From Bacteroidetes bacterium UBA2475 (GTDB lineage Bacteria > Bacteroidota > Bacteroidia > B-17B0 > Aurantibacillaceae), in assembly GCA_002342065.1 (NCBI GenBank), contig DDPF01000016.1, positions 248,001 to 312,000 of the forward strand: 64,000 nt of DNA, given 5' to 3'. A program made the position numbers and the translations under genes. Numbering within the stretch: position 1 is the first letter of the stretch; every line of letters starts with the position of its first letter. Under the pieces are notes generated by a model. That model had not been told where the DNA came from. It saw nothing but the letters and a program-made list of their open reading frames with translations, and ran no database searches. Positions 53,299 through 62,780 of the stretch are shown here, one piece after another.

Positions 53299-55766
53299 TA
53301 AAATTTGAAGTTCCATGTTAAACTTGGTAGTATTGGAAATAACGATACTTGTTTTGCGCCAACCTTTAATGTTCCTTTTGTAAAATCACCTTCGCGGGTT
53401 AAATAAATAAAATATGGGTTATGACGGTTATATGCGTTAAACACACTTAAGGTAAAACTGTTGCTAAAATTCTTAGCCCATTTTTTTGTTACGGTTACAT
53501 TTAAAGTATCTTTTCCTTCTTCTTTATATTTTGCTATTAGTGTTTGTTTTCTTTTTTCGAGTTTTTTTGTTCTGTCTGGAGAGAAAGTTACGTTTAAGTC
53601 CATACGGTGATATGGAATGAACTGGTAAGAATTTCTTAAACCATAATCGTTGCTTAAACTTCCTTCGTAAAGAAAAAATCCGTTTGGTAAGGTTCCACGG
53701 TTGCCGGAGCCATACACCCAGACCATTCCAAAATTCCATTGTTTGTTGGCATCATAGGTTAAAACTACGGAAGCGTCGTGCCTCCTGTCGTATTTTGCTA
53801 AGAACTTTTCTCCATAATTTATTTCTTTAAACTGTCGCCATGTCCACGATAAAGTATAACCAACCCAACCCGTGAATTTGCCAACATTTTTTTTCAAGAA
53901 AAATTCTGCGCCATAAGCCCAGCCTTTTCCAAAAGTAAAAGCGTTATCCGGATTATCAAATACGTTATCTGCAGGTTGAGCTCCTTCTTTATATTCTATT
54001 TGGTTGCTCATTGTTTTGTAATACAATTCAACACTCGTTTCAAAAACATTGTCTTTAAAATTTTTAAAGAAACCAACGGCATATTGATTTGATTCCTGTG
54101 GCTTAATTATTTCGGTGCAGGGCATCCATACATCTGTTGGCAAACTTACTGATGAAATGGAAGCCAAATGTATGTATTGAAAATTTCGGGCGTACGATGC
54201 TTTTAAAGAAGCAGTTTTAGTTAAGGAGTAACGTGCAGAGAACCTTGGTTCCAAACCGTTATAGTTGGCAACAATTTCATTTGTTTTGTACGAAACAGTA
54301 TCGGTAATTTTTCCTGTAAAATCTTTTACGTAACGGTTAAATGGGCCAACCTGCGTGAAATTTCCAAAACGTAAACCGGCATTTATTTTAAAGTTCTGCG
54401 AAACTTCCCAATCATCGCTTATATAAATTGCCGCATCGTGTGAGTATAGTTTAATTGTTTTGCCAAGATCAAACTCTGTTGAGCCCTGTTTGGCACTTAC
54501 ACTTGTAGGAACAAACACATGGAAAATATAATTTACTCCCGTTTTAATTGTGTGGCGTGAATTAGGGAAAAAATTAAGATCGTATTTTAAATTGTAATCG
54601 CTGATACCTGATTTTATGATCACTTCGAAGTCATCCTGAGTAGCACCAAAACTAAAATCATAATTTGTAAATACAGCTGACGTATTTGAAAATAATTTTG
54701 AATTAAATACGTGGTTCCATCTCAAACAGCCCGAGGCATTGCCCCATGGGATCTTTGTTTTAAAACCACCTTCTTCATCTGTAAAAATAAATTTATCTCT
54801 ACCATAATAACCACTTAAAAATAAACGGTTCTTATCATTAAGTATATAATTAAATTTTGCGTTAAGATCATAAAAGAAATACGAAGTACCTTTAAAATCA
54901 GATTTTTCTATCCAGGGTTTTGCCAATACATCAACATAAGTACGGCGTCCGCTAATAATAAAAGATCCTTTGTTCTTTACTATTGGACCTTGTATTGTTA
55001 ATCGGGAAGCAATAACACCAACGCCGCCTTCAACCTGAAAATTCTGGTTGTTCCCATCCTTCATACTAATGTCAAGTACTGAAGATAAACGTCCGCCATA
55101 TTGAGCTGGCATACCACCTTTAATGAGATTTACATTTTTTATGGCATCGCCATTAAATACAGAGAAGAAACCGAGTAGGTGAGATGCGTTGTAAATAGGC
55201 GCTTCATCCAACAAAATTAAATTCTGATCTGGTCCGCCGCCTCGCACATAAAAACCCGTGTTGCCATCGCCTGCGTTTTTTACGCCGGGCAAAAGTTGTA
55301 TGGTCTTTAAAATATCTACTTCGCCCATAAAGGCGGGGATCTTTCTTATCTCTGCCATATCAAGCTGTACAGAGCTCATTTGTGTGTTCTTTACATTCTC
55401 GTTTCCCCTTTTTGTGCTAATTTCTACTTCATTCAAATTGGTTTCGGCAGGCGAAAAAGAAACATTCAGCGTTGTGTTTTTATCAAGTTCAACTTCCTGG
55501 ATAATTGTTTTGTATCCTATATAAGAAATAACAACGGTGTATTTGCCTTTAGGCGCTGCAATTGAGAAAAAGCCATATTGATTGGTAAACGCAGCCTTGT
55601 TTACTTCTTTTAAGAGAATAGTTGCCCCAATAACGGTTTCACCATTTGTACCATCTTTTATACTGCCACCAATTGAATAATTCTGACAATGAACATTGCC
55701 AAAAAACAATAGTATTACGAGTATGATGTGATTTCTCAAAAGCCCAGCAAAAGTAGTAATTTGCAA
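53298..55766 (-). CDS. TonB-dependent receptor with carboxypeptidase-like N-domain
   Basis: An 822-residue outer-membrane receptor. A signal peptide (near HIILVILLFFGNVHC) is followed by a carboxypeptidase-regulatory-like domain (about 30-110), a plug (FYVRGGGPDQNLILLDEAPIYNASHLLG, about 165-195) and a long barrel. It ends in LPSLTWNFKF with the C-terminal aromatic of barrel proteins. The first start is a TTG at 55766. A TTG nine codons later (55739) gives a more compact signal peptide and cannot be excluded. It is coupled to a DUF4249 lipoprotein gene. The ligand is unknown. Confidence 0.92.
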   Translation of the reverse strand: MQITTFAGLLRNHIILVILLFFGNVHCQNYSIGGSIKDGTNGETVIGATILLKEVNKAAFTNQYGFFSIAAPKGKYTVVISYIGYKTIIQEVELDKNTTLNVSFSPAETNLNEVEISTKRGNENVKNTQMSSVQLDMAEIRKIPAFMGEVDILKTIQLLPGVKNAGDGNTGFYVRGGGPDQNLILLDEAPIYNASHLLGFFSVFNGDAIKNVNLIKGGMPAQYGGRLSSVLDISMKDGNNQNFQVEGGVGVIASRLTIQGPIVKNKGSFIISGRRTYVDVLAKPWIEKSDFKGTSYFFYDLNAKFNYILNDKNRLFLSGYYGRDKFIFTDEEGGFKTKIPWGNASGCLRWNHVFNSKLFSNTSAVFTNYDFSFGATQDDFEVIIKSGISDYNLKYDLNFFPNSRHTIKTGVNYIFHVFVPTSVSAKQGSTEFDLGKTIKLYSHDAAIYISDDWEVSQNFKINAGLRFGNFTQVGPFNRYVKDFTGKITDTVSYKTNEIVANYNGLEPRFSARYSLTKTASLKASYARNFQYIHLASISSVSLPTDVWMPCTEIIKPQESNQYAVGFFKNFKDNVFETSVELYYKTMSNQIEYKEGAQPADNVFDNPDNAFTFGKGWAYGAEFFLKKNVGKFTGWVGYTLSWTWRQFKEINYGEKFLAKYDRRHDASVVLTYDANKQWNFGMVWVYGSGNRGTLPNGFFLYEGSLSNDYGLRNSYQFIPYHRMDLNVTFSPDRTKKLEKRKQTLIAKYKEEGKDTLNVTVTKKWAKNFSNSFTLSVFNAYNRHNPYFIYLTREGDFTKGTLKVGAKQVSLFPILPSLTWNFKF

Positions 55767-55815
55767 GGTTTTAATAAAATTAATTAACCTATAATATGTT
55801 AATTAATCGTTTAGC

Positions 55816-55860
55816 TAACATTTGTGTAAGTTACATTTTTGTAAGTTACATAAATGTTAC
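55816..55860. repeat. Composite palindrome upstream of the ATPase gene
   Basis: TAACATTTGTGTAA and, inverted, TTACATAAATGTTA form the outer arms. An inserted GTTACATTTTTGTAA unit lies between them. The core GTAAGTTACA occurs twice here and once in the downstream palindrome at 57018. A 23-base stretch (55840-55862) is identical to part of the downstream site. Confidence 0.82.
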
Positions 55861-55869
55861 TTATATTTG
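55839..55869 (+). promoter_or_regulatory. Promoter of the ATPase gene, overlapping the palindrome
   Basis: TTG at 55839-55841 and TATATTTG at 55862-55869, 20 bases apart, fit the Bacteroidota -33/-7 consensus. The -33 box lies inside the palindrome, so a protein bound there would block or control transcription. The ATG follows 18 bases after the -7 box. Confidence 0.6.
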
Positions 55870-55887
55870 TTGTATATTTTAGATCGG

Positions 55888-57021
55888 ATGGAATTAACTC
55901 CTTTTGTTTTTGGTAAAATTGTAAGTGGTCAGGATTTCACTAACCGCCAGGCGGAAATGGAACGACTTTTACAAAATTTTAATTCCGGCACTAATACTGT
56001 ACTTATATCCCCCCGCCGATGGGGTAAGTCATCGCTTGTAAAAAAAGCCACAGAACAAAGCAAACGTAAAAATCCAAAATTGGTTTTTTGTTTTATTGAT
56101 CTGTTCAATATCAGAACAGAGCAGGAGTTTTATGAAACGTACATCCGTGAACTGATCAAAGTTACTTCTACCAAATGGGAAGAACGTATAAGAGCAGGGA
56201 AGGCCCTGTTTAAAAAGATCGTCCCTCAGTTCTCTGTGGGTATCGATCCAGCTAACGATCTTTCAATAGCACTTGATTGGAAAGAGATCAAAAAAGGCCA
56301 GGACGAGATACTGGACCTTGCTGAAAATATTTGTAAGAACAAAAAGATCAAAATAGTCGTGTGTATTGATGAGTTTCAAAATATTGCTTTTTTTGATGAA
56401 CCACTGGCTTTTCAAAAAAAATTAAGAGCGCACTGGCAACATCATAAACACACTTCTTATTGTTTATATGGCAGTAAAAGACATTTACTAATGGATATTT
56501 TTTCAAGCACGGCTATGCCATTTTATAAGTTTGGTGATGTTGTTTTTTTAGAAAAGATAAAAGAGAATTATTGGGTAAATTTTATCATTAAACGTTTTAG
56601 TGATACAAAAAAAAGGATAGACAAGGCCCAAGCCGAAAGAATTGCAAGGCTGATGGAGAACCATCCTTATTTTGTACAACAATTAGCACAGCAAACCTGG
56701 TTATTCTCAAAAAGAACATGTACTGATAAAGATATTGACAGTGCATTAGAGAATTTAATGCTGCAGAACAGTATCCTTTTCCAACGTGAGACCGATAATT
56801 TAACTAATAACCAATTAAATTATTTAAAGGCTTTGATAGATGGTGTAAAGCAATTAAGTTCTAAGGATACGATGCAGGCCTATAAATTAGGCACATCGGC
56901 CAACGTGTTACGTATAAAAGAAGGATTGGAAAATAAAGAAGTAATTGATAGCGTTGGTCCTGCAACAGAATTTATTGATCCTTTATTTAAGATGTGGCTA
57001 CAACAGATCTATTTCAAGTAA
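55888..57021 (+). CDS. AAA-type ATPase of the ATPase_2 (archaeal-type) family
   Basis: A 377-residue protein. I place the start at the ATG at 55888; the frame is open further up to 55822, but that region is the palindrome. Walker A is ISPRRWGKSSL (40-50), Walker B is KIVVCIDEFQ (155-164), and a winged-helix-like C-terminal part follows (about 300-377). The family is frequent in archaea and Bacteroidota, has no settled function and often appears as scattered single genes. Here it is bracketed by palindromes at 55816-55860 and 57018-57048. Its stop codon lies inside the downstream palindrome. The neighbours (TonB receptor, mpl) are unrelated, consistent with insertion as a unit. Confidence 0.85.
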   Translation: MELTPFVFGKIVSGQDFTNRQAEMERLLQNFNSGTNTVLISPRRWGKSSLVKKATEQSKRKNPKLVFCFIDLFNIRTEQEFYETYIRELIKVTSTKWEERIRAGKALFKKIVPQFSVGIDPANDLSIALDWKEIKKGQDEILDLAENICKNKKIKIVVCIDEFQNIAFFDEPLAFQKKLRAHWQHHKHTSYCLYGSKRHLLMDIFSSTAMPFYKFGDVVFLEKIKENYWVNFIIKRFSDTKKRIDKAQAERIARLMENHPYFVQQLAQQTWLFSKRTCTDKDIDSALENLMLQNSILFQRETDNLTNNQLNYLKALIDGVKQLSSKDTMQAYKLGTSANVLRIKEGLENKEVIDSVGPATEFIDPLFKMWLQQIYFK

Positions 57022-57048
57022 CATTTATGTAAGTTACATAAATGTTAC
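57018..57048. repeat. Perfect 31-bp palindrome containing the ATPase stop codon
   Basis: GTAACATTTATGTAA, one central G, then TTACATAAATGTTAC: 15-base arms with no mismatch. The stop codon TAA of the ATPase (57019-57021) is part of the left arm. The site shares a 23-base stretch with the upstream palindrome. Confidence 0.88.
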
Positions 57049-57051
57049 TTT

Positions 57052-58416
57052 TTAAAGAATAAACTCTTTTGAAAGACTATTAAAATCAACTCCATCAAAA
57101 TTTCCACTACTCATCATCAAAAGTACTTTATTATCCCATTTTTTTGACTTAAGGTGATCTATTACATCCGAACTTTTCGTGAATACTTTCAGGTCTTTGC
57201 GGTTAAAGGCTTTATGAACCTGTTCTTCTGTTATTTCTTTTAATTTTTTATGTGCAATAGTGTGCGGATTAAAATAAACAATGGCTTCATCGGCAAGATC
57301 CATAGAACTATTGTATTCGTTTAAAAATTCTTCGTTTAAACTGCTAAACGTATGAAGTTCCATACATGCAACAATATAGCGGCTGGTGAATTGTTTTTTA
57401 ACAGCATCGGTAGTTGCTTTTAATTTTGAAGGGGAGTGTGCAAAATCTTTATAAAAATTAAAATCCTTCTCTTTATAAACCAACTCCAAGCGTTTGGCGG
57501 CGCCATTAAAGGATTGGATGGCTTCGTAAAATTGTTCATCGCTAAGCCCAATAGTATTACAAACCAATCTTGCGCCGTTTAAGTTCATTAAATTGTGGTT
57601 GCCAAATATTTGCAGTGGAATTTTTTTATCACCAACAATTAAATAAGTTGTACCATTTATAATTTCATTTTTTGGAACAGAGTAGGGTTGTTTTTTGATA
57701 GTAGTGTTCTCAGCTTTTTCACAGGTAGTTGCAAGTACTTTGTCTTCGGCGCAATAGATCAAATGCCCCTTTGGTTCAATTAAATTTATGAATTTGGTGA
57801 ACTGCTCAACATAATTTTCGAAAGTTGGAAAAACGTTGATGTGATCCCAGGCAATACCACTTAAAATAGCAATGTTTGGTTTGTATAAATGAAATTTTGG
57901 TCTTCTGTCAATCGGCGAAGCCAAATATTCATCTCCTTCTATTACTGCATATTTGGATGTGTTGGTCAAATTCACCATGGTATCAAAACCTGCTAACTGT
58001 GCGCCAACCAAAAAATCTGTTTCAATTTTATGAAAATGCATCACATGCAAGATCATCGCCGTAATAGTTGTTTTTCCGTGACTTCCACCAATAACTATCC
58101 TTGTTTTATTTTTAGTGGCTTCATAAATATATTCCGGATATGAATAGATCTTTAAACCAAGTTCTTTAGCGCGAATCAATTCTGGATTATCAGCGCGCGC
58201 ATGCATACCAAGTATTACAGCGTTTATATCTTTTGTTATTTTTTCGGGAAACCAACCTATTTCTGCTGGTAAGATGCCTGCTTTTGCCAAACGGCTTTTA
58301 CTGGGTTCGTTAATTTCATCATCACTGCCACTAACAATAAATCCTTTTTCATGCAATGCCAGGGCCATATTATGCATGGCGCTTCCGCCAATAGCAATCA
58401 AGTGAACTTTTTCCAT
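57052..58416 (-). CDS. mpl: UDP-N-acetylmuramate:L-alanyl-gamma-D-glutamyl-meso-DAP ligase (Mpl-type)
   Basis: A 454-residue Mur-ligase family enzyme. It begins with a Rossmann-like IGGSAMHNMALALHEKG. The P-loop is IGGSHGKTTITAMI (about 109-122), followed by the central NT.Y.V.E.DEY pattern (VIEGDEYLAS). The order and the ATP motif fit Mpl, which reuses tripeptides from the cell wall. MurC is the alternative, but the N-terminal IGGSAM and the length point to Mpl. It ends 3 bases from the palindrome of the ATPase element. Confidence 0.87.
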   Translation of the reverse strand: MEKVHLIAIGGSAMHNMALALHEKGFIVSGSDDEINEPSKSRLAKAGILPAEIGWFPEKITKDINAVILGMHARADNPELIRAKELGLKIYSYPEYIYEATKNKTRIVIGGSHGKTTITAMILHVMHFHKIETDFLVGAQLAGFDTMVNLTNTSKYAVIEGDEYLASPIDRRPKFHLYKPNIAILSGIAWDHINVFPTFENYVEQFTKFINLIEPKGHLIYCAEDKVLATTCEKAENTTIKKQPYSVPKNEIINGTTYLIVGDKKIPLQIFGNHNLMNLNGARLVCNTIGLSDEQFYEAIQSFNGAAKRLELVYKEKDFNFYKDFAHSPSKLKATTDAVKKQFTSRYIVACMELHTFSSLNEEFLNEYNSSMDLADEAIVYFNPHTIAHKKLKEITEEQVHKAFNRKDLKVFTKSSDVIDHLKSKKWDNKVLLMMSSGNFDGVDFNSLSKEFIL

Positions 58417-58518
58417 GACATAAAGAAAAGGCTTTGTGTTTGGAATTTTTGTGATAAAGTAAATTTATTATGCACATAAAATTGTTTATCTTGTGGTCTT
58501 ATTAAAAAAGTAAATTTT

Positions 58519-59355
58519 ATGCAAAAAAAGATCGTTAAAGTTGGAAATATAGACTGTGGTTCTAAAGAATTATTTTTGATCTCAGGGCCATGTGTTATTG
58601 AAGATGAAAGCATAATGATGAAAACCGCCGAAAAATTAAAAGAGGTTGGAGAAAAATTAAAAATCAAAATTATTTATAAGTCAAGTTTTTTAAAAGATAA
58701 CCGTAGCAGTTTAAGTTATTACGACGGACCAGGAATGGAAAAAGGCATGAAGATACTTTCTAAAGTGAAAGACCAGTTTGGTTTTCCTTTACTAACAGAT
58801 ATTCATGAAAGTTACCAGGCAGCTCTTGCAGCCGAAGTATGTGATGTTTTACAAATACCTGCTTATTTGTGTATGCAAAGCTCTTTATTGGTTGCCGCTG
58901 CAAAAACGGGTAAAGTAGTTAATATTAAACATGGGCAATTTTTAGCGCCGGATAATATGAAGCATCCCGCACAAAAATGTAAAGATGCTGGAAACGATAA
59001 TATAATTTTAACCGAACGTGGTTATGTTTTTGGTTATAACGATCTGATAGTTGATCCACGCAGTTTTTTTCACATGAACAATATAGGTTACCCGGTGGTG
59101 TTTGACGTAACACATTGTGTACGCAAGTATGGTATTCCAAGTGCAGATGCAAAAGGTGGCGCAAGAGAGTTTCTACCGGTGTTAAGCAGGGCGGGAGTAG
59201 CGAGTGGTATTGATGGCATGTTCATTGAAACTCATCCGGAACCTTCTACTGCTTTATGTGACGCAGCTTCGCAATTATGTGTTTATGATCTTGAAGAATT
59301 TTTAAAACCGATCATTGAGATCCATAACGTAGTAAGAAAATACGATATGCCCTAA
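58519..59355 (+). CDS. kdsA: 3-deoxy-8-phosphooctulonate synthase
   Basis: A 278-residue TIM-barrel enzyme that condenses arabinose 5-phosphate and phosphoenolpyruvate to KDO 8-phosphate for the inner core of lipopolysaccharide. The N-terminal site reads ISGPCVIEDE with a Cys at 25, the metal-ligand position of the metal-dependent class (metal-independent enzymes such as the E. coli one have Asn there). YKSSFLKDNRSS and PGHGQF-like KHGQFLAPDNMKH are further landmarks. It is divergent from mpl across 102 bases. Confidence 0.94.
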   Translation: MQKKIVKVGNIDCGSKELFLISGPCVIEDESIMMKTAEKLKEVGEKLKIKIIYKSSFLKDNRSSLSYYDGPGMEKGMKILSKVKDQFGFPLLTDIHESYQAALAAEVCDVLQIPAYLCMQSSLLVAAAKTGKVVNIKHGQFLAPDNMKHPAQKCKDAGNDNIILTERGYVFGYNDLIVDPRSFFHMNNIGYPVVFDVTHCVRKYGIPSADAKGGAREFLPVLSRAGVASGIDGMFIETHPEPSTALCDAASQLCVYDLEEFLKPIIEIHNVVRKYDMP

Positions 59356-59374
59356 TTTTTTAAACCAGATAGAT

Positions 59375-59415
59375 CACATAGAAATTTGTTTAATAAAGCC
59401 TATGTATCCTATGTG
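59375..59415. repeat. Possible dispersed inverted repeat
   Basis: CACATAG at 59375-59381 and CTATGTG at 59409-59415 form short inverted arms around an AT-rich centre. Similar CACATAG/CTATGTG pairs are common intergenic repeats in this phylum, as far as I recall. Support is weak because the arms are short. Confidence 0.4.
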
Positions 59416-59427
59416 TTTAGAAACTTA

Positions 59428-60520
59428 TCAGGCCATTTCGAAATAAAGTTTTTCCATTTCGCTTAAATTCTGGCTCCAGCTAAATTTCTCGGAGATGTGT
59501 TGGAAAGCATTCTTTGCAAGAATAGATCTTAATTCATTATTCAGTAAATATTTTTCCATGGCCATGCTTATATCTAAAGGAGAAGTAGAGTGTGTAATCA
59601 GACCAATGCTTTCATCAGGGATCAAGTCCTTAAAACCGTCTAGATTACTTACTATTACAGGGATCTGGCAGGCCATAGCTTCTGCAACACTTACTCCAAA
59701 ACTTTCGGATTCTGAAACATTTATTAAAACATCCATTGTATTTAAGTGCATTGGAATTTGTTCATGAGAAACTGAGCCAACCATTTCAATATTTTTTTGT
59801 AAGTCATAGTAATTTATCAACTCAAGCAGATTCTCTTTTTGAGAGCCATCACCAACTATTTTTAATTTTAGTGAAAGATGGGAATGTTTTTTTACCAAAG
59901 AATAAAATGCAATAATGGTTTTATCAATATTGTAAATAGGTTCCAATCCTTTTACAATTCCAAAAATAAAATCGTTATTAGAGTGGGGTAAATGGTTTGA
60001 ATAAAATACATTTAAATTAACACCAAATGGAATAATATAAACTTGTTTTTTTGTGTAAGCAGCGATCTCTTTTTTTTAGAACAGTTGATGTTACACAAAT
60101 TTTATTGGCACGAAACAAAACAAATTTTAAAATTAATTTATTTAAAAAATTCTTTTTTGGGAAGTCCATTACATCGCTGCCCCAGGCCGATACAATGTAC
60201 GGTTTGAAAAAAGTTAATGCGCCTAACAGTCCGTAGCTTGACGCATAATGTGAATGAATAACATCGGGTTTAAATTTATAGATCTGGTAAATTAATTTTG
60301 GCCAGAATAATAAATACATCAGTTTATTAAGCAAGTTCAGGCTTGCCTTTGTTTTTCTTTTATTTAAACAGGTAATATTTTCATGACAGGAAAACCAATT
60401 ATTTTTAGAAGCGTTAAATGAAAAAATGCCGATCTTAAAATTGTCATTTGCAAGACCAAGAACCCATTTTTGAGTGTGTGTAGAATTAATGTCGGCTAAA
60501 ATTAATATCCTTGGTGTCAT
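59428..60520 (-). pseudogene. Glycosyltransferase family 4, frameshifted at an A8 run
   Basis: Two frames that read as one GT-B enzyme of about 363 residues. The first (60520 to 60017) holds the N-terminal domain (ILILADINSTHTQKWVLGLAND, PDVIHSHYASSYGLLGAL). The second (down to 59428) holds the C-terminal domain with the E(x7)E motif ESESFGVSVAEAMAC. The break is at a run of eight A on the coding strand (T at 60070-60077). Reading seven A restores LKKEIAAYTKKQVYIIPFGVNLNVFY, the expected continuation. It may be a true inactivating frameshift, a slippery site or a sequencing error. The functional gene would act on a surface glycan. Confidence 0.85.
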
Positions 60521-60587
60521 AACTGGTTTTCAGTATGACTCCTGTTCATATCAAAGGTTTAATCCACGAAAATAAATTAACGAAAAT

Positions 60588-61700
60588 TTAGTTTTTGTTT
60601 CTTACGAAATAAATTATTGTTCCAATTACCGCAACAATTGCTAAACTAAAGAAGAAGATCTTCCAGGCGCTGTATGGCCTTTCGCCTTGCACTTCACCGG
60701 TTCTGGCGTTTATAGTAAAACGATAAACTTTCTCGTTGTACTTGTAAGCAGAGATCCATAATGGTAATAAAATGTGTTTAAAAGAGATGTCGTTGTATTG
60801 CGTATTGAGTGAAGTTATTTGTTGTGTATCTCCGCCAATATCTGAGTTTACACTGTTCCTGATTATTGGTTGCATACGTTCTTTTGCTTCTTCAAATCCG
60901 GGTTTTAATTCTGTTTGATAACTTTCAGTTACAAAGCCGGCTAAGAATTGATCGTTGTAAGCTACTAATTCTGGAAGGTCCCATGGCTCAAGATCCTGCA
61001 CTAGTTTTTTTGGTAAAGAGTGCGACGCACAAACTAAAATATCATCAAAAGAATTATTTACAGATCCACTTGCCGGGAACCAATTAGTGTGGCGCACCTG
61101 GCGCGTTTGAGTTTTTCCCTGGCTATCGCGATAGGTTTCGGTAACATAATAATAAACACCACGAAGGCCGGTGTAATTACTGTGTGTGTTGCTATCGTAT
61201 GTCCAGTAAGGCATATAAACGCCCCTTAATTTTTCGAGACTGTGTTGTGCGTAATCTTTTAATTTATTTGGAGCAAACCACAATCCACCCACCCATTTTA
61301 TAAATCCTTCTTTAGCTTTATTACGTTCGATCTTAAATGGTAATAAATATTTTGGTTTTATGATGGAGCAGGTAGCTGCATTTTTTATAACCAATGGGGT
61401 ATCGCAATACGGACAACTACTTGAAGTTACGTTGGGAGGCAGGGTAGTAGCTGAACCACAGCTATCGCACTTAACGGTTGATATAGTTTGTTTTTCGGAT
61501 GAAGAAACATTTTGTTCTAAAAAACTATTGTAATCATTTTCGGTAATTTCTGTCTTCTCAACTACAATTTCATTTTGAGTTTGACAATACTGACAGGTAA
61601 GACTATCGGTACCAGGTTTAAAACTTAAGTTAGCGCCACAATTTTTACATTTAATTGTATTGGCAGTTTCAGCTGTTGGTTCAAAAGTCTGGTCGCTCAT
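60588..61700 (-). CDS. Zinc-ribbon protein with C-terminal membrane anchor
   Basis: A 370-residue protein. Two zinc ribbons are near the N-terminus: CKNCGANLSFKPGTDSLTCQYC (about 18-39) and CDSCGSATTLPPNVTSSSCPYC (about 78-99), each with two CxxC knuckles. A large middle domain follows with GVYMPYWTYDSNTHSNYTG. A membrane helix sits at about 344-364. This looks like a tail-anchored protein, a layout seen in Bacteroidota and some Gram-positive genomes. The function is unknown. It precedes a DUF58 gene on the same strand (56 bases apart). Confidence 0.8.
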   Translation of the reverse strand: MSDQTFEPTAETANTIKCKNCGANLSFKPGTDSLTCQYCQTQNEIVVEKTEITENDYNSFLEQNVSSSEKQTISTVKCDSCGSATTLPPNVTSSSCPYCDTPLVIKNAATCSIIKPKYLLPFKIERNKAKEGFIKWVGGLWFAPNKLKDYAQHSLEKLRGVYMPYWTYDSNTHSNYTGLRGVYYYVTETYRDSQGKTQTRQVRHTNWFPASGSVNNSFDDILVCASHSLPKKLVQDLEPWDLPELVAYNDQFLAGFVTESYQTELKPGFEEAKERMQPIIRNSVNSDIGGDTQQITSLNTQYNDISFKHILLPLWISAYKYNEKVYRFTINARTGEVQGERPYSAWKIFFFSLAIVAVIGTIIYFVRNKN

Positions 61701-61756
61701 AAATTTTATATTGATAGATAAAAATAAATATTTTTTAGATAAGGTCTAAAATAATT

Positions 61757-62665
61757 TTACAGCATTTTATTTCTTTTTACCAGATAAGTATACAGAATAT
61801 TGTCGAAACCCTTGTTGATGTCGGCTTCTACAAAGTCTATCTTGTACTGACCGCACTTTAATTTTAAAAGATCTTTATATTGAGTTATTGATTGTTGATA
61901 TTGTTCTTTGATCTGACTTGGATTTAATTTCACCTCTTCGCCGCTTTCAAGATCAATAAAATGATAAGGCTTATTCTCGAATTCAAAATCTATTTCTTTT
62001 GCTTTGTCAACCACATGAAAGAGCACCACCTCGTGTTTGCGGTACTTTAGATGTTGTAGTGCGGAAAATAATTCTTCGTTCTCAGAATTGTTCTCGAACA
62101 TATCGCTAAAAATAATTACAAGCGAACGTTGATGGATTATTTCTGCAATTTGATTTAATGTTTTGGCCGCTGAAGTATTCTTGCTTTCAAAATTCTTGTC
62201 TAAAATTTCTTCCAGCGTGTTGTAAATGAGTTTTTGATGAGAAGGACTGCCTTTTGGGGCAAAATGTCTAACAATTTCGTTCTCAAAAAGTGTGAGGCCA
62301 AAAGCATCCCGTTGTTGTTTTAATAACTCGCAAAGCGCAGCTGCAGAATAAACACTAAAATTTAACTTATTGTTCTCTGCATCTTTTGGAAATTGCATAC
62401 TTGCAGAAACATCAATTACGATCTGGCAACGCAGGTTGGTTTCTTCTTCATAACGTTTTACGAATAACCGACCGGAACGGGCAAATAATTTCCAGTCAAT
62501 ATGCCTGGTACTCTCGCCGGTGTTGTAAAGTCGGTGCTCGGCAAATTCAACCGAAAAACCATGAAAAGGGCTCTTATGCAGGCCTGTAATAAACCCTTCG
62601 ACCACTTTTTTGGCAAATAATTCGAGTTTTTTAAAGGGTTCTATTTTTAGGCGGTTTATTGGCAT
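61757..62665 (-). CDS. DUF58 / von Willebrand A-like protein
   Basis: A 302-residue protein with the DUF58 core (GFSVEFAEHRLYNTGESTRHIDWKLFARSGRLFVKRYEEE in parts) and the metal-adhesion motif DVSASM (about 89-94) of a VWA domain. DUF58 proteins usually sit beside a MoxR-type ATPase and form a membrane-stress or assembly module. No MoxR gene is in the window, and upstream of the DUF58 gene on this strand is only the start of a divergent secreted protein. The two nearby zinc-ribbon and DUF58 genes could share a transcript. Confidence 0.88.
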   Translation of the reverse strand: MPINRLKIEPFKKLELFAKKVVEGFITGLHKSPFHGFSVEFAEHRLYNTGESTRHIDWKLFARSGRLFVKRYEEETNLRCQIVIDVSASMQFPKDAENNKLNFSVYSAAALCELLKQQRDAFGLTLFENEIVRHFAPKGSPSHQKLIYNTLEEILDKNFESKNTSAAKTLNQIAEIIHQRSLVIIFSDMFENNSENEELFSALQHLKYRKHEVVLFHVVDKAKEIDFEFENKPYHFIDLESGEEVKLNPSQIKEQYQQSITQYKDLLKLKCGQYKIDFVEADINKGFDNILYTYLVKRNKML

Positions 62666-62780
62666 ACTTATCCCTAACTTAATGTTTGTAAATTTAGCTT
62701 CATTTTTTTGTTAATTTATCTAAAATTTCAATATTTTTTGTATATTCGTAGGATTAATCAGTTTTCAAGAATAACGCTGT

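Noticed and set aside
55822..55887. Start of the ATPase at 55822
   Set aside because: The extra residues would be encoded by the palindrome and the -7 box; the conserved protein begins at the ATG at 55888.
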